Both the position numbers and the translations under genes were made by a program. 64,000 bases of DNA, taken from Phoenix dactylifera (Eukaryota > Streptophyta > Magnoliopsida > Arecales > Arecaceae). The number at the start of each line of letters is the position of its first letter. The stretch's first letter is position 1. Below, piece by piece: positions 1-18,506 of the stretch. The DNA is taken from NCBI RefSeq assembly GCF_009389715.1, contig NW_024067666.1, positions 3,823,001 through 3,887,000 on the forward strand. The letters run 5' to 3'. The notes below the pieces were generated by a model. That model was given only the letters and a program-made list of their open reading frames with translations, had not been told where the DNA came from and did not search any database.

Positions 1-1212
1 GTAGTGGGTAATTGGGCCATTTGGTTGTTGTTTTGTTGCGACATCTAACCGTGTGATGTTTTGCTTGTGACTGGGGGAATGAAGGGGAAGGACATTGTTC
101 AATCAAGAAAAAGAAAACTTGTAGTTGCTTTGGCCAGCCAATTATACTGCTGGTCTTTTGCCCAGTTACGGGCTGCTTGGGAGGTGTTACAAGCTGCTGC
201 CTTTTTGACTCAGGATCTATGAATATATTGTTAAAGCGTGATTCGATGTCTGTAATTTATCAGACTTTGGATCCATCATTTTGCACTTAGTGGGGATATC
301 ATGGGATCTAATGTATGTAACAGAGGGGTTTTTGTTTTTGTTGCTGCTCTGCAGCCAAATCTTGTAAGGGCAGACGGCTGTTGACCCATCTTCCAACAGT
401 GATAAGGCTTGACCTCCATCCTTATCATAGGGTTAAAAATGAAACAAGCTGACTTTTGACAGCAAATTATTTGGCCATTTCCAACCTAATTATCAAATGG
501 ATATGTTATCAAATTATTTGCTCCACGGCATAGGATTCAGCAGGCGTACGACAGTAAAATCATACTGGGAACTATCAAAGCGAAGAAACATTTGCTTGAT
601 CAACTAATAATCTGCATCCTTAGGTCATTGTTAGGTTGCTGAGGAAAGTGAAGCCTCATTCTCTCCTACACCATTTTACAGGAGAAACTTCAGAATTAGG
701 TCCACCCACCTTATGATTGAGCTTGATCATGCTGTAAGCAGCCGCAGGAGTTATATTACAATGCACCTAACCTTGGACCAGGTATTCAATTTAAGGAAAA
801 TTCCACCTGCAATTTTTTTGTTGTCGCATTCAAGGGACCTGCCAAACTAACCTACTCTTAGTGGAACAACTTGAAATCTATATCTGATCAAAATCTCCCA
901 TGTAATTTGCTTTTGAAAGAATGTGAGATCATTTTTCATCTGTGCACTTTTCTCATGTACAAATATGTTTTTCGCAAAAAAAAGAACATTGTAGTTATAA
1001 CTTAACAGCATATATTTAGTCTTGGTGATGTTTTGGTATTACAATGCAATAATAAAATGAATTTCATATGCGAAATCAAAAAAATATCATCTATTAATTC
1101 ATTTGTAGCTGCAGATATATAGCTTTAAATTATGGTCTGGATATCTGAAAATTTTTGATTTAGGATTATAAGAACATTAACCCGCGATTAATTCTTTCAA
1201 TGCACATTATTG
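1..1212. other. gene-free AT-rich flank
   Basis: No reading frame with family resemblance and no clear repeat structure is visible on either strand. The stretch is AT-rich with short A/T runs and leads into the 60-bp tandem repeats in front of the PPR gene. It probably holds the distal promoter region of that gene, but nothing specific can be pointed to. Confidence 0.5.
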
Positions 1213-1452
1213 CTGACTCCTTGTTATTCTTGTAATCCTATTCCACTTTTGATGACTTTCCGACCGTTATTCCTGACTCCCTGTTATTCTTATAATCCTA
1301 TTCCACTTTTGATGACTTCCCGACCGTTATACCTGACTCCTTGTTATTCCTATAATCCTATTCCACTTTTGATGACTTGCCGACCGTTATTCCTGTCTCC
1401 TTGTTATTCTTATAGTGCTCTTCCACTTTTGATGACATCCCGACCGGGGACT
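1213..1452. repeat. four 60-bp tandem repeats upstream of the PPR gene
   Basis: Four head-to-tail copies start at 1213, 1273, 1333 and 1393, with an exact 60-bp period. Each begins CTGACTCC (CTGTCTCC in the last) and carries CTATTCCACTTTTGATGAC and then CCGACCG. The last copy decays into the PPR leader about 32 bp before the ATG. Copies differ at only a few bases, so the array is recent or homogenised. It lies in the likely 5' UTR or core promoter. Confidence 0.9.
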
Positions 1453-1484
1453 GCGAGAGCGAGCAAAGGAAGCTGGGGGTAGCA

Positions 1485-4400
1485 ATGGCGTCCCCAACTC
1501 CGGTCCCGTTGCAGCGGGTCCCGATCACACGCTCGAAAGCCAACTCCCATGGCCACACCCCCTCTCTCGGGAAATATCCCATCGGCAACTCGTCCCCGCC
1601 GTTGCTATCTCTCCTCCAGCAATGCTCTTCCACTCGAGAACTCTCCCAAATCCACGCCCGACTCCTCAAATCCAATGCCGTCCAAGACCCTCTCTACCTC
1701 TCCAAGCTCCTCTCCTTCTACGCCTCCCTCGAGCCGGATGGCGACCCCTGCTGCTACGCTCTTCGCTTGTTCTCTTCGCTCTCGTATCGTGACTCTGCTC
1801 TATGGAATTCTTTGATTCACGGGTTTAGCCTCGGTTCGACGCCGGCACAATCCATACTGCTCTTTATTAGGTTGCTGGAAGAAGACCCGATTCTTCTGAA
1901 TTCCCATTCCTTCCCCCCGGTTCTCAAGGCATGCGCGAGGATTAGGGCGGTCTCGGAGGGGACCCAGATCCATGGTTTTGCTACCAAGTGCGGAGCAGCG
2001 GCGGATCCCTATGTGCAGAGCTCGTTGGTTCGGATGTACTTTGGTTGCGGGAGATCTCGCGACGGGCAGCTCCTGTTTGATAAAATGCCAGAAAGGAGTG
2101 TTGTTGCGTGGAATTGTGTAATTGGGGGCTACGCAGAGTTGGGCTTGTGGGAAAAAGTGAAATCTCTGTTCGGGATGATGGTTTCGGAGTTTCGTTGTGT
2201 GCCCAATTCGATCACGTTGGTTAGGGTGATCACTGCATGCGCTCGGTCGGGGGACTTTGAATTGGGAAAGTGGGTTCATCAGTACATCAAGGAAAATGGG
2301 GTTCCTTTGTGTTTGAATTTGAGGAATGCACTGATGAATATGCACGCTAAATTTGGTGAGATGGGGGAGGCCAGGAGATTGTTTGATCAGATGCCAGAAC
2401 ACGATATCGTGTCATGGACTACATTGCTTAGTGGGTATGCTACCAAGGGACATTTGAGGCTAGCTCGCGAGCTTTTTGATAAGATACCTGATCGAAATGT
2501 TGTCGCATGGAATGCAATGATAGCTGGATATGTGCTAAATGGCTGCTTTGGAGAGGCGATTTTGCTTTACAAAGAAATGCTGGTAGGAACTCAACTTACT
2601 ATTGGTTCATAGACAGCAGTAATTTAGACCTTTTCTTTCATTTCTAATGTCAGAAACATTAAGATGTGGGGAAATGCATGATTGCAGTGCCCACCTTACA
2701 CTTCTGTCAGTGGTTAAATTCAGGGTAGTCGAAGAAGTTTATTGTTTTAACAATAGGGGATAAACTGTTAAAGAAAACCTTTTAAGATTGCATGGCCATG
2801 TGCAATGAGGACCAGAGGAGGCCTTGAGGAGATGACCTTAATTTCTTGTCAAATAAGAGAGGTTTAAGAACACCGAGATAGAAAATGCGTGACATGAATG
2901 TGCTTAAAAATCTGCACTGTTTGAGCATTTTGCTCTTGGTGGTTACATATTTCTTAGGATTATTCCAAGAGTATACTCAAATGGCTGGATCGAGACTCAT
3001 TGGTCATGTTTGTTATGTACTGCTAGAATCAAGATACTTGCCGCATACTAAAATCACATGTCCAAATTTCTACAGTGGAGTTAGTGCTTCACCGTGGGCA
3101 GTATAAATATCATTTATGATGTAACACTTATTTTTCTTACATAATAGTCTTTGATTATATCTATTTTTGTCCTATACTATCTTCAGAGTTGTGAAAGACA
3201 GTGCAACTTTCAAGTTGATAAACCAGTAACAACTGTTCCAAGCAGCATTCTTAGTAGGGATAACAAATCAGATCTTATAAGTCAAGCAATCAAGTTTATT
3301 AAAGATTACTTATCACATTAATTTGACTGCCACAGGCTCTCAATGTGAAAATTGACAAAGCCACAATGATTAGCGTTCTATCTGCTTGTGCAAGGTCAGG
3401 ATATCTACTCACTGGAAAAATGATTCATGGATACATCTATAAGGTTGGTATTGAAATGACTCTCGATTTGCTTCACTCTATTCTAGGCCTGTATTCAAGG
3501 TGTGGGAAGATGGACTTGGCTGAGTTTTTGTTCAGTAAAATGGATGTTAAGAATGAGATCTCCTGGACTTTAATCATGGTGGGATATGTGAATCATGGAG
3601 AAATAAAAGCTGCACTTGAAATCTTCAATCAGATGCCCCACAAGGATTTAGCTGCATGGAATGCCTTGATAAGTACACTGGCCCAATGCAATTATTTCAG
3701 CGAAGCCTTGGACATCTTTGAACAGCTGCAGAGGATGAAGGTGAGTCCTAATTGTTTGACTTTGGTTAGCATATTGTCCGCTTGTGCCAGGGTTGGGGCT
3801 CTTGAACTAGGCAAATGGGTTCATGCTTACATAGAGAGGAACGACATTGAAATGGATGCCTACTTAAGTTCTTCACTTATCGATATGTATTCAAAGTGTG
3901 GACGCATTGATCTATCCCTTGAAGTGTTCAATAGAATGCCCACAAAGGATCTATTATCTTGGAGTGCCATGATTGGAGGGCTGGCCATACATGGCCACGG
4001 CGAGTTTGCTATAGAGTTCTTTAGACAGATGGAAGACTATGGAGTGCAACCAGATGCTGTTACCTTTGTTGGAGTTTTGAGCGCTTGTAGTCATGCAGGA
4101 TTAGTAGAAGAAGGCCAGCATTATTTCGATATGATGACTAAAAAGTATGGCATCACTCCTACAACTGATCATTATAGTTGCATGGTGGATCTCTTTGGTC
4201 GCCGTGGTCTCTTGAGGGAGGCCAAGGAATTCATAGACAAAATGAACATTTCCTCAAATGGGGAGGCTATTTGGGGAGCTTTACTTGGTGCCTGCAAACT
4301 TCATGGAAATGTTGAACTGGCTGAGTATGCTACAAGTCATCTTATAGAGGAGGATCCAAACAATTCAGGAGCATATGTGCTGCTATCCAATGTATATGCT

Positions 4401-4598
4401 AGTGCTTACAAATGGGATGATGTTGGAAAGGTCAGGAATATAATGAAGAAGAAAGGAATTGAAAAAGTTCCTGGTTGTAGCTCAATTGAAGTAAATGGTG
4501 AAATACATGAATTCCTTGCTGGGGATGCTTCTCATCCGCTGTCTAGAGAAATCTACATGACTTTAAATAGATTGGAGAAATTAATGGAAGCAACATGA
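1485..4598 (+). CDS. PLS-class pentatricopeptide repeat protein, E/E+ type
   Basis: Two exons, 1485-2582 and 3336-4598, give 786 aa. The 753-bp phase-0 intron runs from GTAGGA to CCACAG, and the repeat pattern continues across the junction (KEML then ALNVKIDKATMISVLSACARSG). Family knowledge: such proteins bind organelle transcripts base by base and act in RNA editing, splicing or stability. The sequence shows an N-terminal leader of about 45 residues that could be a targeting peptide. PLS repeats follow from about residue 60, with recurring (V/I)(V/S)(A/S)WN..I.GY, LFD.MP and LG.WVH signatures. An E motif starts near residue 670 (IWGALLGACKLHGN..LAE), then an E+ tail (PGCSSIEVNGEIHEFLAGD.SHP) ending at about 786. 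There is no DYW deaminase domain, so if it edits it would need a DYW partner. Introns are uncommon in this family. The start is the first in-frame ATG. Target RNA and organelle cannot be read from sequence. Confidence 0.93.
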
Positions 4599-4820
4599 CA
4601 TAACCTCAACTTGAGCATGAATAAAGAAGGAAATGGACCCAATATCATTTATTTATCGGACTACGATCGCAGACTATGGAATGATGATAAAAAGTGGCTA
4701 AGTTTTGAATTCACTCATTTGGCGCTGGGGGCAAGATTCCATCTCATTTATTTCTACTAGATTGGTTTATAAGTTGTGAAGCATGATTCTCCACAATGGA
4801 CATAACAGTATTTGTTAATG

Positions 4821-5330
4821 GATGCTTTTGATACACTACAGGGAGACAATAATTCGCAGAAGTTTATCCTCTGCCATCAAATATGCTATTGTACATATTG
4901 AACATCTGTAATTAAATGCATACATTTTTAGAGCACCGATGTACAAAATTTTATGTCCCTTAAAGCTATTATTCCTACAAATGATGTAACCTTTGACATA
5001 CAGATGCTTCTGGTCACTCAGAGACTAATTTAAAGAGGATGCATGGATGCTTTTGATACAGCATAGTTAGACATTAACTTATCCAAGTCTTTCCCGCCTA
5101 TCAAATTTTATGTGTATATGCTCGCATACATATTGGACATCTTTAACTGAATTTGTATATTTTGAGTATTGATAAGCAAAAGTTTATGTACTTTTCTGCT
5201 ATCTATTCCTCCGAACTATGTAACCTTTGGTATACACATTCTTCTTGTCACTCAAAGTAACTAATTCAAAGAGTGTCATTAGATGCTTTTGATACAGGAT
5301 ATGTAACTTTGTACCGATCGACACTTGTAC
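4821..5330. repeat. diverged tandem duplication of about 230 bp after the PPR gene
   Basis: Two diverged units, and the start of a third, begin with GATGCTTTTGATACA at 4821, 5046 and 5282 (periods about 225 and 236). Both units share the order ATTGNACATCT, CAAAATTTTATGT or close variants, ATGTAACCTTTG, CACTCA and CTAATT. Many substitutions and small indels show the duplication is old. It lies in the likely 3' flank of the PPR transcript. No protein is encoded. Confidence 0.75.
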
Positions 5331-5837
5331 AGGTGCTAGGAATTGAAAACAATGGAACAGTCACAAGGTGGCACTGGTGGGATGCTGAAACAAGCAGAAA
5401 CAAAGGTTGTTAGATATATGGTCCATATGTGCTTTTATTTCCATATGCAGAACAAGCTTCTTGAGGTCATGGAGGCGGAGAAAAGAGGATTTGAGGGAGG
5501 AAGAGATGGGGGGAGGAGGAGGACGGAGAGGAGAGGAGGGATAAGGTGGCCATTTGGAGGGGAGTGAGTGGTGGATGGAGGTTTTTTCCTGCTTGTGCTG
5601 GAGGTTTTGGGGTTTGGGGTTTGAAGCAGGGTTTCTATGGAAGGTGGGATGCCTATCTGGAGGTTGGTGGGATTATTAGAGTATATATATAGATGGTCAT
5701 AAGCAATGGATAGTCTCAAATGGATGGTTGGTCATAATAAAATTTGTGTCTTTTTTACCGGTTTCAAGAGTCTAGTTGTATATCATCACAACCATTGGAT
5801 GCCCCCTTTTTTTTTTTTTTTTGTCTCCATACTATTT
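5331..5837. other. gene-free stretch with purine-rich tract
   Basis: No supported gene. A strongly purine-rich tract (GGAGG and GAGAGG runs) spans about 5480-5570, and the short frames across it are low-complexity artefacts. A T-run at about 5806-5822 marks the edge of the AT-rich repeat that follows. Confidence 0.5.
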
Positions 5838-6262
5838 ATTTATGTTTTTTTATTAATATCATTCTAAAAATTTAAATTTGTATGAATATTTTTTAAAAAA
5901 TTTATATTTATTTTTATATCAGTATAAAATACTATTTTTACATAAATATTCCTAATATAACACGGTTAATAAAAATCAAAAATATTTTAATTAAAAATAA
6001 AATAGAATTTTAAAATTATTTTTTGTCCTCTATTTCGATCGTCTTATAAATATTTTTTTGCACATTTATCCATTAAAGATATTTTATTTATTTAATGTAA
6101 AATCGTTAATTTAATGGCGTTAGATTGTGTGGGTACATATGTAAAAATAAGGATAAAAAAATAAAATAGTAAAATAAGTATTTTTTGAGGATATATATGC
6201 AACTATAAATTTTGAAAGAATATTTATGCAAAATTCGATAGATCACAGGATATTCAAAAAAT
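5838..6262. repeat. AT-rich dispersed repeat, related to the inverted-repeat element near 57-58 kb
   Basis: About 85% A+T. It carries the chain TCCATTAA, then a TTTA-rich run, then CGTTAATTTAATGGCGTTAGATTGTGTGGG and CATATG (broken here by short gaps in the comparison), which lines up with the arms at 57240-57330 and 58000-58100. The two repeated line-ups in one window show a dispersed family. Ends and target duplication could not be fixed. It is probably a non-autonomous DNA element or fragment lying 190 bp or more upstream of the PITH gene. Confidence 0.55.
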
Positions 6263-6396
6263 ATTATTTATTTATTTTTCGTACTATGATTTTTATTTAT
6301 TTATTTATTCATTCCTCGAACCAGGCCTTTAAAAACCTCCGCACTTCCTCGCGAATCAAGTACTGAAAGCAAGCCCGAGGGGATTTAGCGCTGCTC

Positions 6397-6426
6397 TCTC
6401 TCGCTCTCGCTCTCGCTCTCGCTCGC
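6397..6426 (+). repeat. (TCTCGC)n microsatellite in the PITH gene leader
   Basis: About five hexamer units of TCTCGC sit 27-56 bp before the ATG, in the likely 5' UTR. CT-rich leaders are common in plant housekeeping genes. A TTTAAAAA stretch near 6328 could serve as a weak TATA element. Confidence 0.6.
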
Positions 6427-6452
6427 ACGCATCGATCGCTCGCTACCTCCCC

Positions 6453-13564
<7,112 letters not shown>

Positions 13565-14433
13565 GTGTGTGATATCTGATGAGATGTAAGCGATGAAAAC
13601 CAATACACATTTTTATGTTTCCCTCTAATGCATTCTCTTTTAACAGAATCAAATCATAATTTTTTAGGTTCTTACATTGTCCCCTTGAAGCTTCGTAGAG
13701 TGCTCCTTATGGTACTGGTCTTGCATTTTGTGGTTCCTATGGTCCTGGATTTCTATTTTGTATCACATAAAATAATGCATTCTCTTTCTCATTCGTGGGG
13801 ACAAGGTGTTATGAGGGGTGGGGGCATGATCTCCATCTCTAGATTTTTGATTTGCTCCTCCCGTTCTTTATTGATGTGATCTCCTCTACCATTGCTTCTG
13901 TGCTATACTTCTATATTCTCTCTCTTTTCTATCCTTTCTCCTCTCTTTTGTTATAGGCACATCCCTCAGTTTACCTTTTACTTTCTCGTATCTTGCGGTA
14001 CCATTGGATGGACAAAAATCGGTACCATTGGATGGACGAAAATCCTCCGGTGATCTCACTGGAGGATGTATGGGTGGCTCTCTGTAGACTGACATGCATA
14101 CTGTAGACACATTTCTAAAAGTAAGAAAAGCAATAAACACTGATATAAAAGAAATAAGAAATTGACGGGAGTGGATCCTGTTTGTTTTCTCCCCTTCTCT
14201 GTTCCTATCTCGTCTCTCTCCTCCAGTATGCTGATCTAGCTCTGCTCCATGCATCATTAAGGGCTCCATACATCTTTTTTTCTGTCGCCTTCTTTCTCTT
14301 ATACTCAAACCTCAACATCTGAAATTTGCTCGAATCTGATGTTCTTTGCCTCGCTGCCAGCAGCCTTCACTTCTTAGCATTCATTGTCCTCATCGGACAA
14401 GGATAGTACCGAACCTTAGATCAAACTGGATAG
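13565..14433. other. 3' flank of the PITH gene, no gene seen
   Basis: Presumed 3' UTR followed by unique-looking non-coding sequence. The minus-strand frame at 13886-14308 is rich in Arg, Lys and Glu because it reads CT-rich DNA backwards, and it resembles no family. Confidence 0.5.
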
Positions 14434-14757
14434 AGGCTCAAGTGTGTGACTTAATGATGTATTATGTATTAGCAGGATAACAGTTTAGATTATGGATTAC
14501 TTCAGTTTGATATGTATATTAACAAAACACAAGATATGTATTAACAAAGATAACGAGTGTGTATTAATGAACTATTAAATACATATTGGTGCATGAGGCT
14601 CATGTGTACTACTTGGACATATGTTATATATTAGCCAAGTAATGATCCAGACTGTATTACCTCACTTGGAGAGGTATGTACTAATACATGTTAAGGTGTG
14701 TATCAAGAAAGCAACGGACATGTATCAATGATCTGTTGGGTATGCACCAACACACTG
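14434..14757. repeat. diverged 162-bp tandem duplication
   Basis: Two units start AGGCTCA at 14434 and 14596. Both then carry GTGT, TATTAGCNNNNTAA, ATTACNTCANTT, ATGTATTAA- or ATGTACTAA-like words, GTGTGTAT and ATGATCT or ATGAACT. Similarity is patchy, so the duplication is old. No coding signal is seen. Confidence 0.55.
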
Positions 14758-15055
14758 AGAAGTTTGTATTAGGGATGGCGGTATGTCGATTCTCTGGCCA
14801 GGTTTCATATAGAGAGAGAGAGGAGGAGAAACAAGAGGGAAGTAGTGACACAGATGGTGAGGAAGGTTAACATCAAAGGGGTCTTGCAGAAGAAAAGAGC
14901 AGAATGATAGAGAAGAGGGATGCTATAATGTTGATTTGGAGGAGCTGGCATTAGAAGCCTTCGAGTTTAAGAGACGGTAAAGGAGAGTGTAGGGAGAGGT
15001 TGGAAGGGGAAGGGATGGATCACTAAGCTACTCATCGTCTTCCACTATATATGTA

Positions 15056-15102
<47 letters not shown>

Positions 15103-17913
15103 TTTTGGTTTGGCCTACCAATGGAGGCGCCGATCAGCTGGGTGAGAGAAGTGATTGGGGCTTTATGATCCGTGAATAATGCAACGTGGCGCGATAACAT
15201 TACCTCCCTATACGATTTCCTATGATGAATTTCCCAGAGAATTCCCACCCCCGTTGAACTACAAGTTTTGACCGTCTGCTCTCCTCTCACCCCGCTCGCC
15301 CTTCTCTCTTTTTGTTTCCTTTGTAGCTTTCGAATGACCTGCATGATGTCCGGTTTCTATTACGTGAATGACATTTCTTTTTGCTCGAAACTTTTAGTTG
15401 GATCGACATATCAAGTTTGCCGTCTCTTGGCAGTGTTCTGGATCGGTGCGATGCAGCGAAGGAGCCACGAGGTAGGGTATGGCTGAATTAAATATTTTGA
15501 GCGTGTGGGCTCTAAATTGCTGTCGTGTGAGCGTTGGGCCATACGTTAATGGCAACAAAGACTCATATATTGAGTTGTGGTTTTGGTAGTTGGATCAGTG
15601 GCAGGTGTGGCTGCAAGTGATCTTTTTGGATGGCCCCTGTGAGTTGGATGCTTTAGATTAATTAGCTTGTGGCTCTTGTTCTGGAGTACAGGGAGAGTCT
15701 TTATGACCATATCACAACCAATGGGTCTTTTGTTTCAACTAGTTGTGGTTAGTTTTATGGAATCCTTTTCACCATTCACTCTTTGTTATCACAGAGGATG
15801 GATATCTTCTCTCATACCCAGACCCCACTTTGCAGCCTTAAAGGTTCGGGCACCCTGGGAAAAGTCCTGAGTGGGCAGTAGTCTCAAATTAGTAAAATCA
15901 GATGCCATTACTAGTCTCAAATTAAACATTATATACTTGAGCTTCTACTAATATTTCACAGATCATGGGTGCAAAAAGTTAGTCAGTGAAACCTTTACAC
16001 TTAGCCTAACATGGCTTATTTTACCTTCGTATCTTAATTTCTATCATAGATGCAGTTATATCACGGTACGCTAAGTCGACACCTCCTTCCATCTGCCTGG
16101 TCGCCAGTGATGGATATTCCAAGACTCACTGTAAGCGAATATGAGCAGGTATTGAATTTGTCCCTAGCTATACCATTGATCCCAAAAGCCTAGCAAACCT
16201 CTCTCTCTTCATCTACAGTGGTACTGCAATTGGCAGCCTTATTCATCCATGCTCGTGACCCATACTGGTATTTGTTTGAGAAAACGCTAAACTTTATTTC
16301 GTGCCTCTCTCCTCTTTGTTTCAATGCAGGGCATGGCTTTTTGTTCAACCTAGGTCCAAAATTTCAAACTCTAGGCTGGTTTGAAGGCTAGTGGGGGTAA
16401 GGATGGAGTGGGGAGACAACTGCTTTCTTTGGTCCCTTTCCTTTCCGTGCGTCCATCAGATTTGGAGCAGTCGGAGGCTTACTCCAAGTTCTCTGCTTTC
16501 CACGGGAGGACTGTGTGAGAAATTAACTTCCTCACTGGAGACACTGAACACCAATACACTTGTTTGTGCATGAGACAATAAATTAAATGAGATTCTCCAA
16601 AATTTTATGCTGTGGGGGGCATCAACAGGGGTACAACATAAGGAGGCTTTGTTGGGTCAAGTCCAGCTTGAGATTTAAACCTGAACAGACCCACTGATGA
16701 TTCAAGCCGGGTCGGGTTTGTTTTCGAAGTTTTCTGACATGAAGTGAATCAGCATTTTCTTTCAATTAAGGTCTAATTTGGTTGGCACAAAATATATCAC
16801 ATTGGAAGCTATCAACTTTAGGGTGAAAATCAAAAACTCAAGTGGTTCGCAATGACGGTGATAATGCTATCACCACCACAACCACCCACCCAACCTCAAT
16901 CTCAGACAGAAGCAAGGGCTTGATAAAGGTGGATGAATCTCTCATTTGAAAAAGTCTAAGAAGTATGGTGAGTGAGGCCAGTCTGTGGTGGCCTTTTTCC
17001 TAGGCACAACTTTGGATTGTGTTGTTGACTTGCACCAACAGATGCTAAGAAGATCCCTGATACACTTGGCCATGAACTGTGGTTAGTGATGCCATTTTGT
17101 GATGTGCTTTTCGTGGACGCAGCTTTGGATTGTGTTGTTGACTCTCAATCCAAGCACTAATTGGATGCCATGGAGATTCCTTGTACACTTGGTTTTAGTG
17201 CCTAGTCCAAAATTGTAGATGGAGACACCTCCTCCTACCTCTCTTGTGCACCTGACACACCCCCCACCATCTCATCCTCACCTAAATTCCCATTCCATCA
17301 TGGGAAGGACCAATGGAGGCCAATTCCCACTTAGCTCCAATCACATCCTAGCCTACAGTCTTCTCAATCCAACCTTTCATTTAGTGGTGGACATCAAAGA
17401 AAATCAAGTAGCATTGCAGCAATATTGCTGGTGTTGCTGCCATTATTGCTGCCATTTACTATTAGAAACGTCCCTTGTATCAAGAAAATACATATCTGCA
17501 TCATTAGTGGTTGAAAAGGAATCCAGAGCTCCTTCTTGATGACACTATGCTACAATTTGCAGCACCATTGCCCTAGTCCAATGTGCGCTTCCTTTGCTTA
17601 TATTTCTTTTAGGACATCATTGGACTAGCTTGTAGTAGTACATCCATATGTTTTCTGAAAACAATGTTAAAGAAGATGCCGTTGGTTTTTCTCAAAAAGG
17701 ATAAAGAAGATATGTGCCTCACTCGAGCAAGAGATTGATGATTTTATTAGACGATGAAGTCTAAGGATATTAATTAAGAACTTGAAGTAGAGCAAGAGAA
17801 TTTTAATGTACAAGGTTGAACAATGGGAGTAGAATGTCTGCTTAATGTTGCCATGAATCCAAATTCCCCAACCCTTGAAGAGCTTTATGCTTGATATCCA
17901 GCGTGGGCGACAA
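14758..17913. other. long gene-free stretch
   Basis: No supported gene on either strand. A (TA)n/GTATA tract lies at 15045-15099. The remaining short frames have no family resemblance. A few stretches could be worn transposon sequence, but no ends, target duplications or coding remains can be identified. Confidence 0.5.
15045..15099. repeat. (TA)n microsatellite
   Basis: A TA run of about 55 bp with a GTA interruption near its left end. Confidence 0.9.
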
Positions 17914-18262
17914 TTTTTTTTTGTACTAAAACGGGTGAATTATACTTGACAAGTATGCATGCATCCAATAAAATCAAAAAACAAAATACTTCGAAATGTT
18001 AGGGACAACTTCCCATCACCAGTCTACAGAATATTACCGGAGTGATTGGCTACATAATTAGTCACCCATTCTGTAGCTCCATTAGCTTCACGAAAAATAT
18101 ATTTGGTATGAAAGATCAAGACGGTGGATCCTATTTGTTGACACTCCATTGCTAAACCCATAAACAATCCTCGAAGACAGCTCTTACCGGTGCGTCTTAA
18201 CCTATCAGAAATTGTCTTGCCGAGGAGACACCAACCTAGCATGCTGCCCTTCACATCCAACT
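17914..18262 (-). mobile_element. 3' fragment of an RNase H-bearing L1 LINE
   Basis: On the minus strand the frame ends in YIFREANGATEWV..YVANHSGNIL, matching the RNase H tail of the large LINE at 33780-39675 (HIYREANGAADWV..FVACHSGDTL). A short A-tail (T-run 17914-17922 on the plus strand) follows a 3' UTR with CCCGTTTTAGTAC, close to the CCCGTATTAGC end of that LINE, so the two belong to one subfamily. It is strongly 5'-truncated: only about 350 bp remain, and the RNase H motif upstream of REAN is worn. No target duplication was found. Confidence 0.75.
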
Positions 18263-18452
18263 GTTAGTACTTAGTGACTCTATGTTGTTGAGGGTTGTAC
18301 AAAGGAGTTGGTCTTTGTTATGCCCTTCGCTGTGACTTGACGAGGGGTCCGGGCTCCACTTGTCGGGCTTGAGGGCTGCTCCTGCGAGCCCTGTACTTGC
18401 CACTTAACTAGAAGATATTTTGCTCACATATTTGTCAAGTTCCTGTTTCGTA

Positions 18453-18454
<2 letters not shown>

Positions 18455-18504
<50 letters not shown>
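18455..18504. repeat. (AT)n microsatellite
   Basis: An uninterrupted AT run of about 50 bp. Confidence 0.9.

Positions 18505-18506
<2 letters not shown>

Noticed and set aside
5343-5567. 74-codon plus-strand frame after the PPR gene
   Set aside because: Arg/Gly-rich because it crosses a purine-rich tract. No domain or conservation signal was seen.
13886-14308. 140-codon minus-strand frame
   Set aside because: Composition-driven (CT-rich DNA read backwards), and no motif was recognised.
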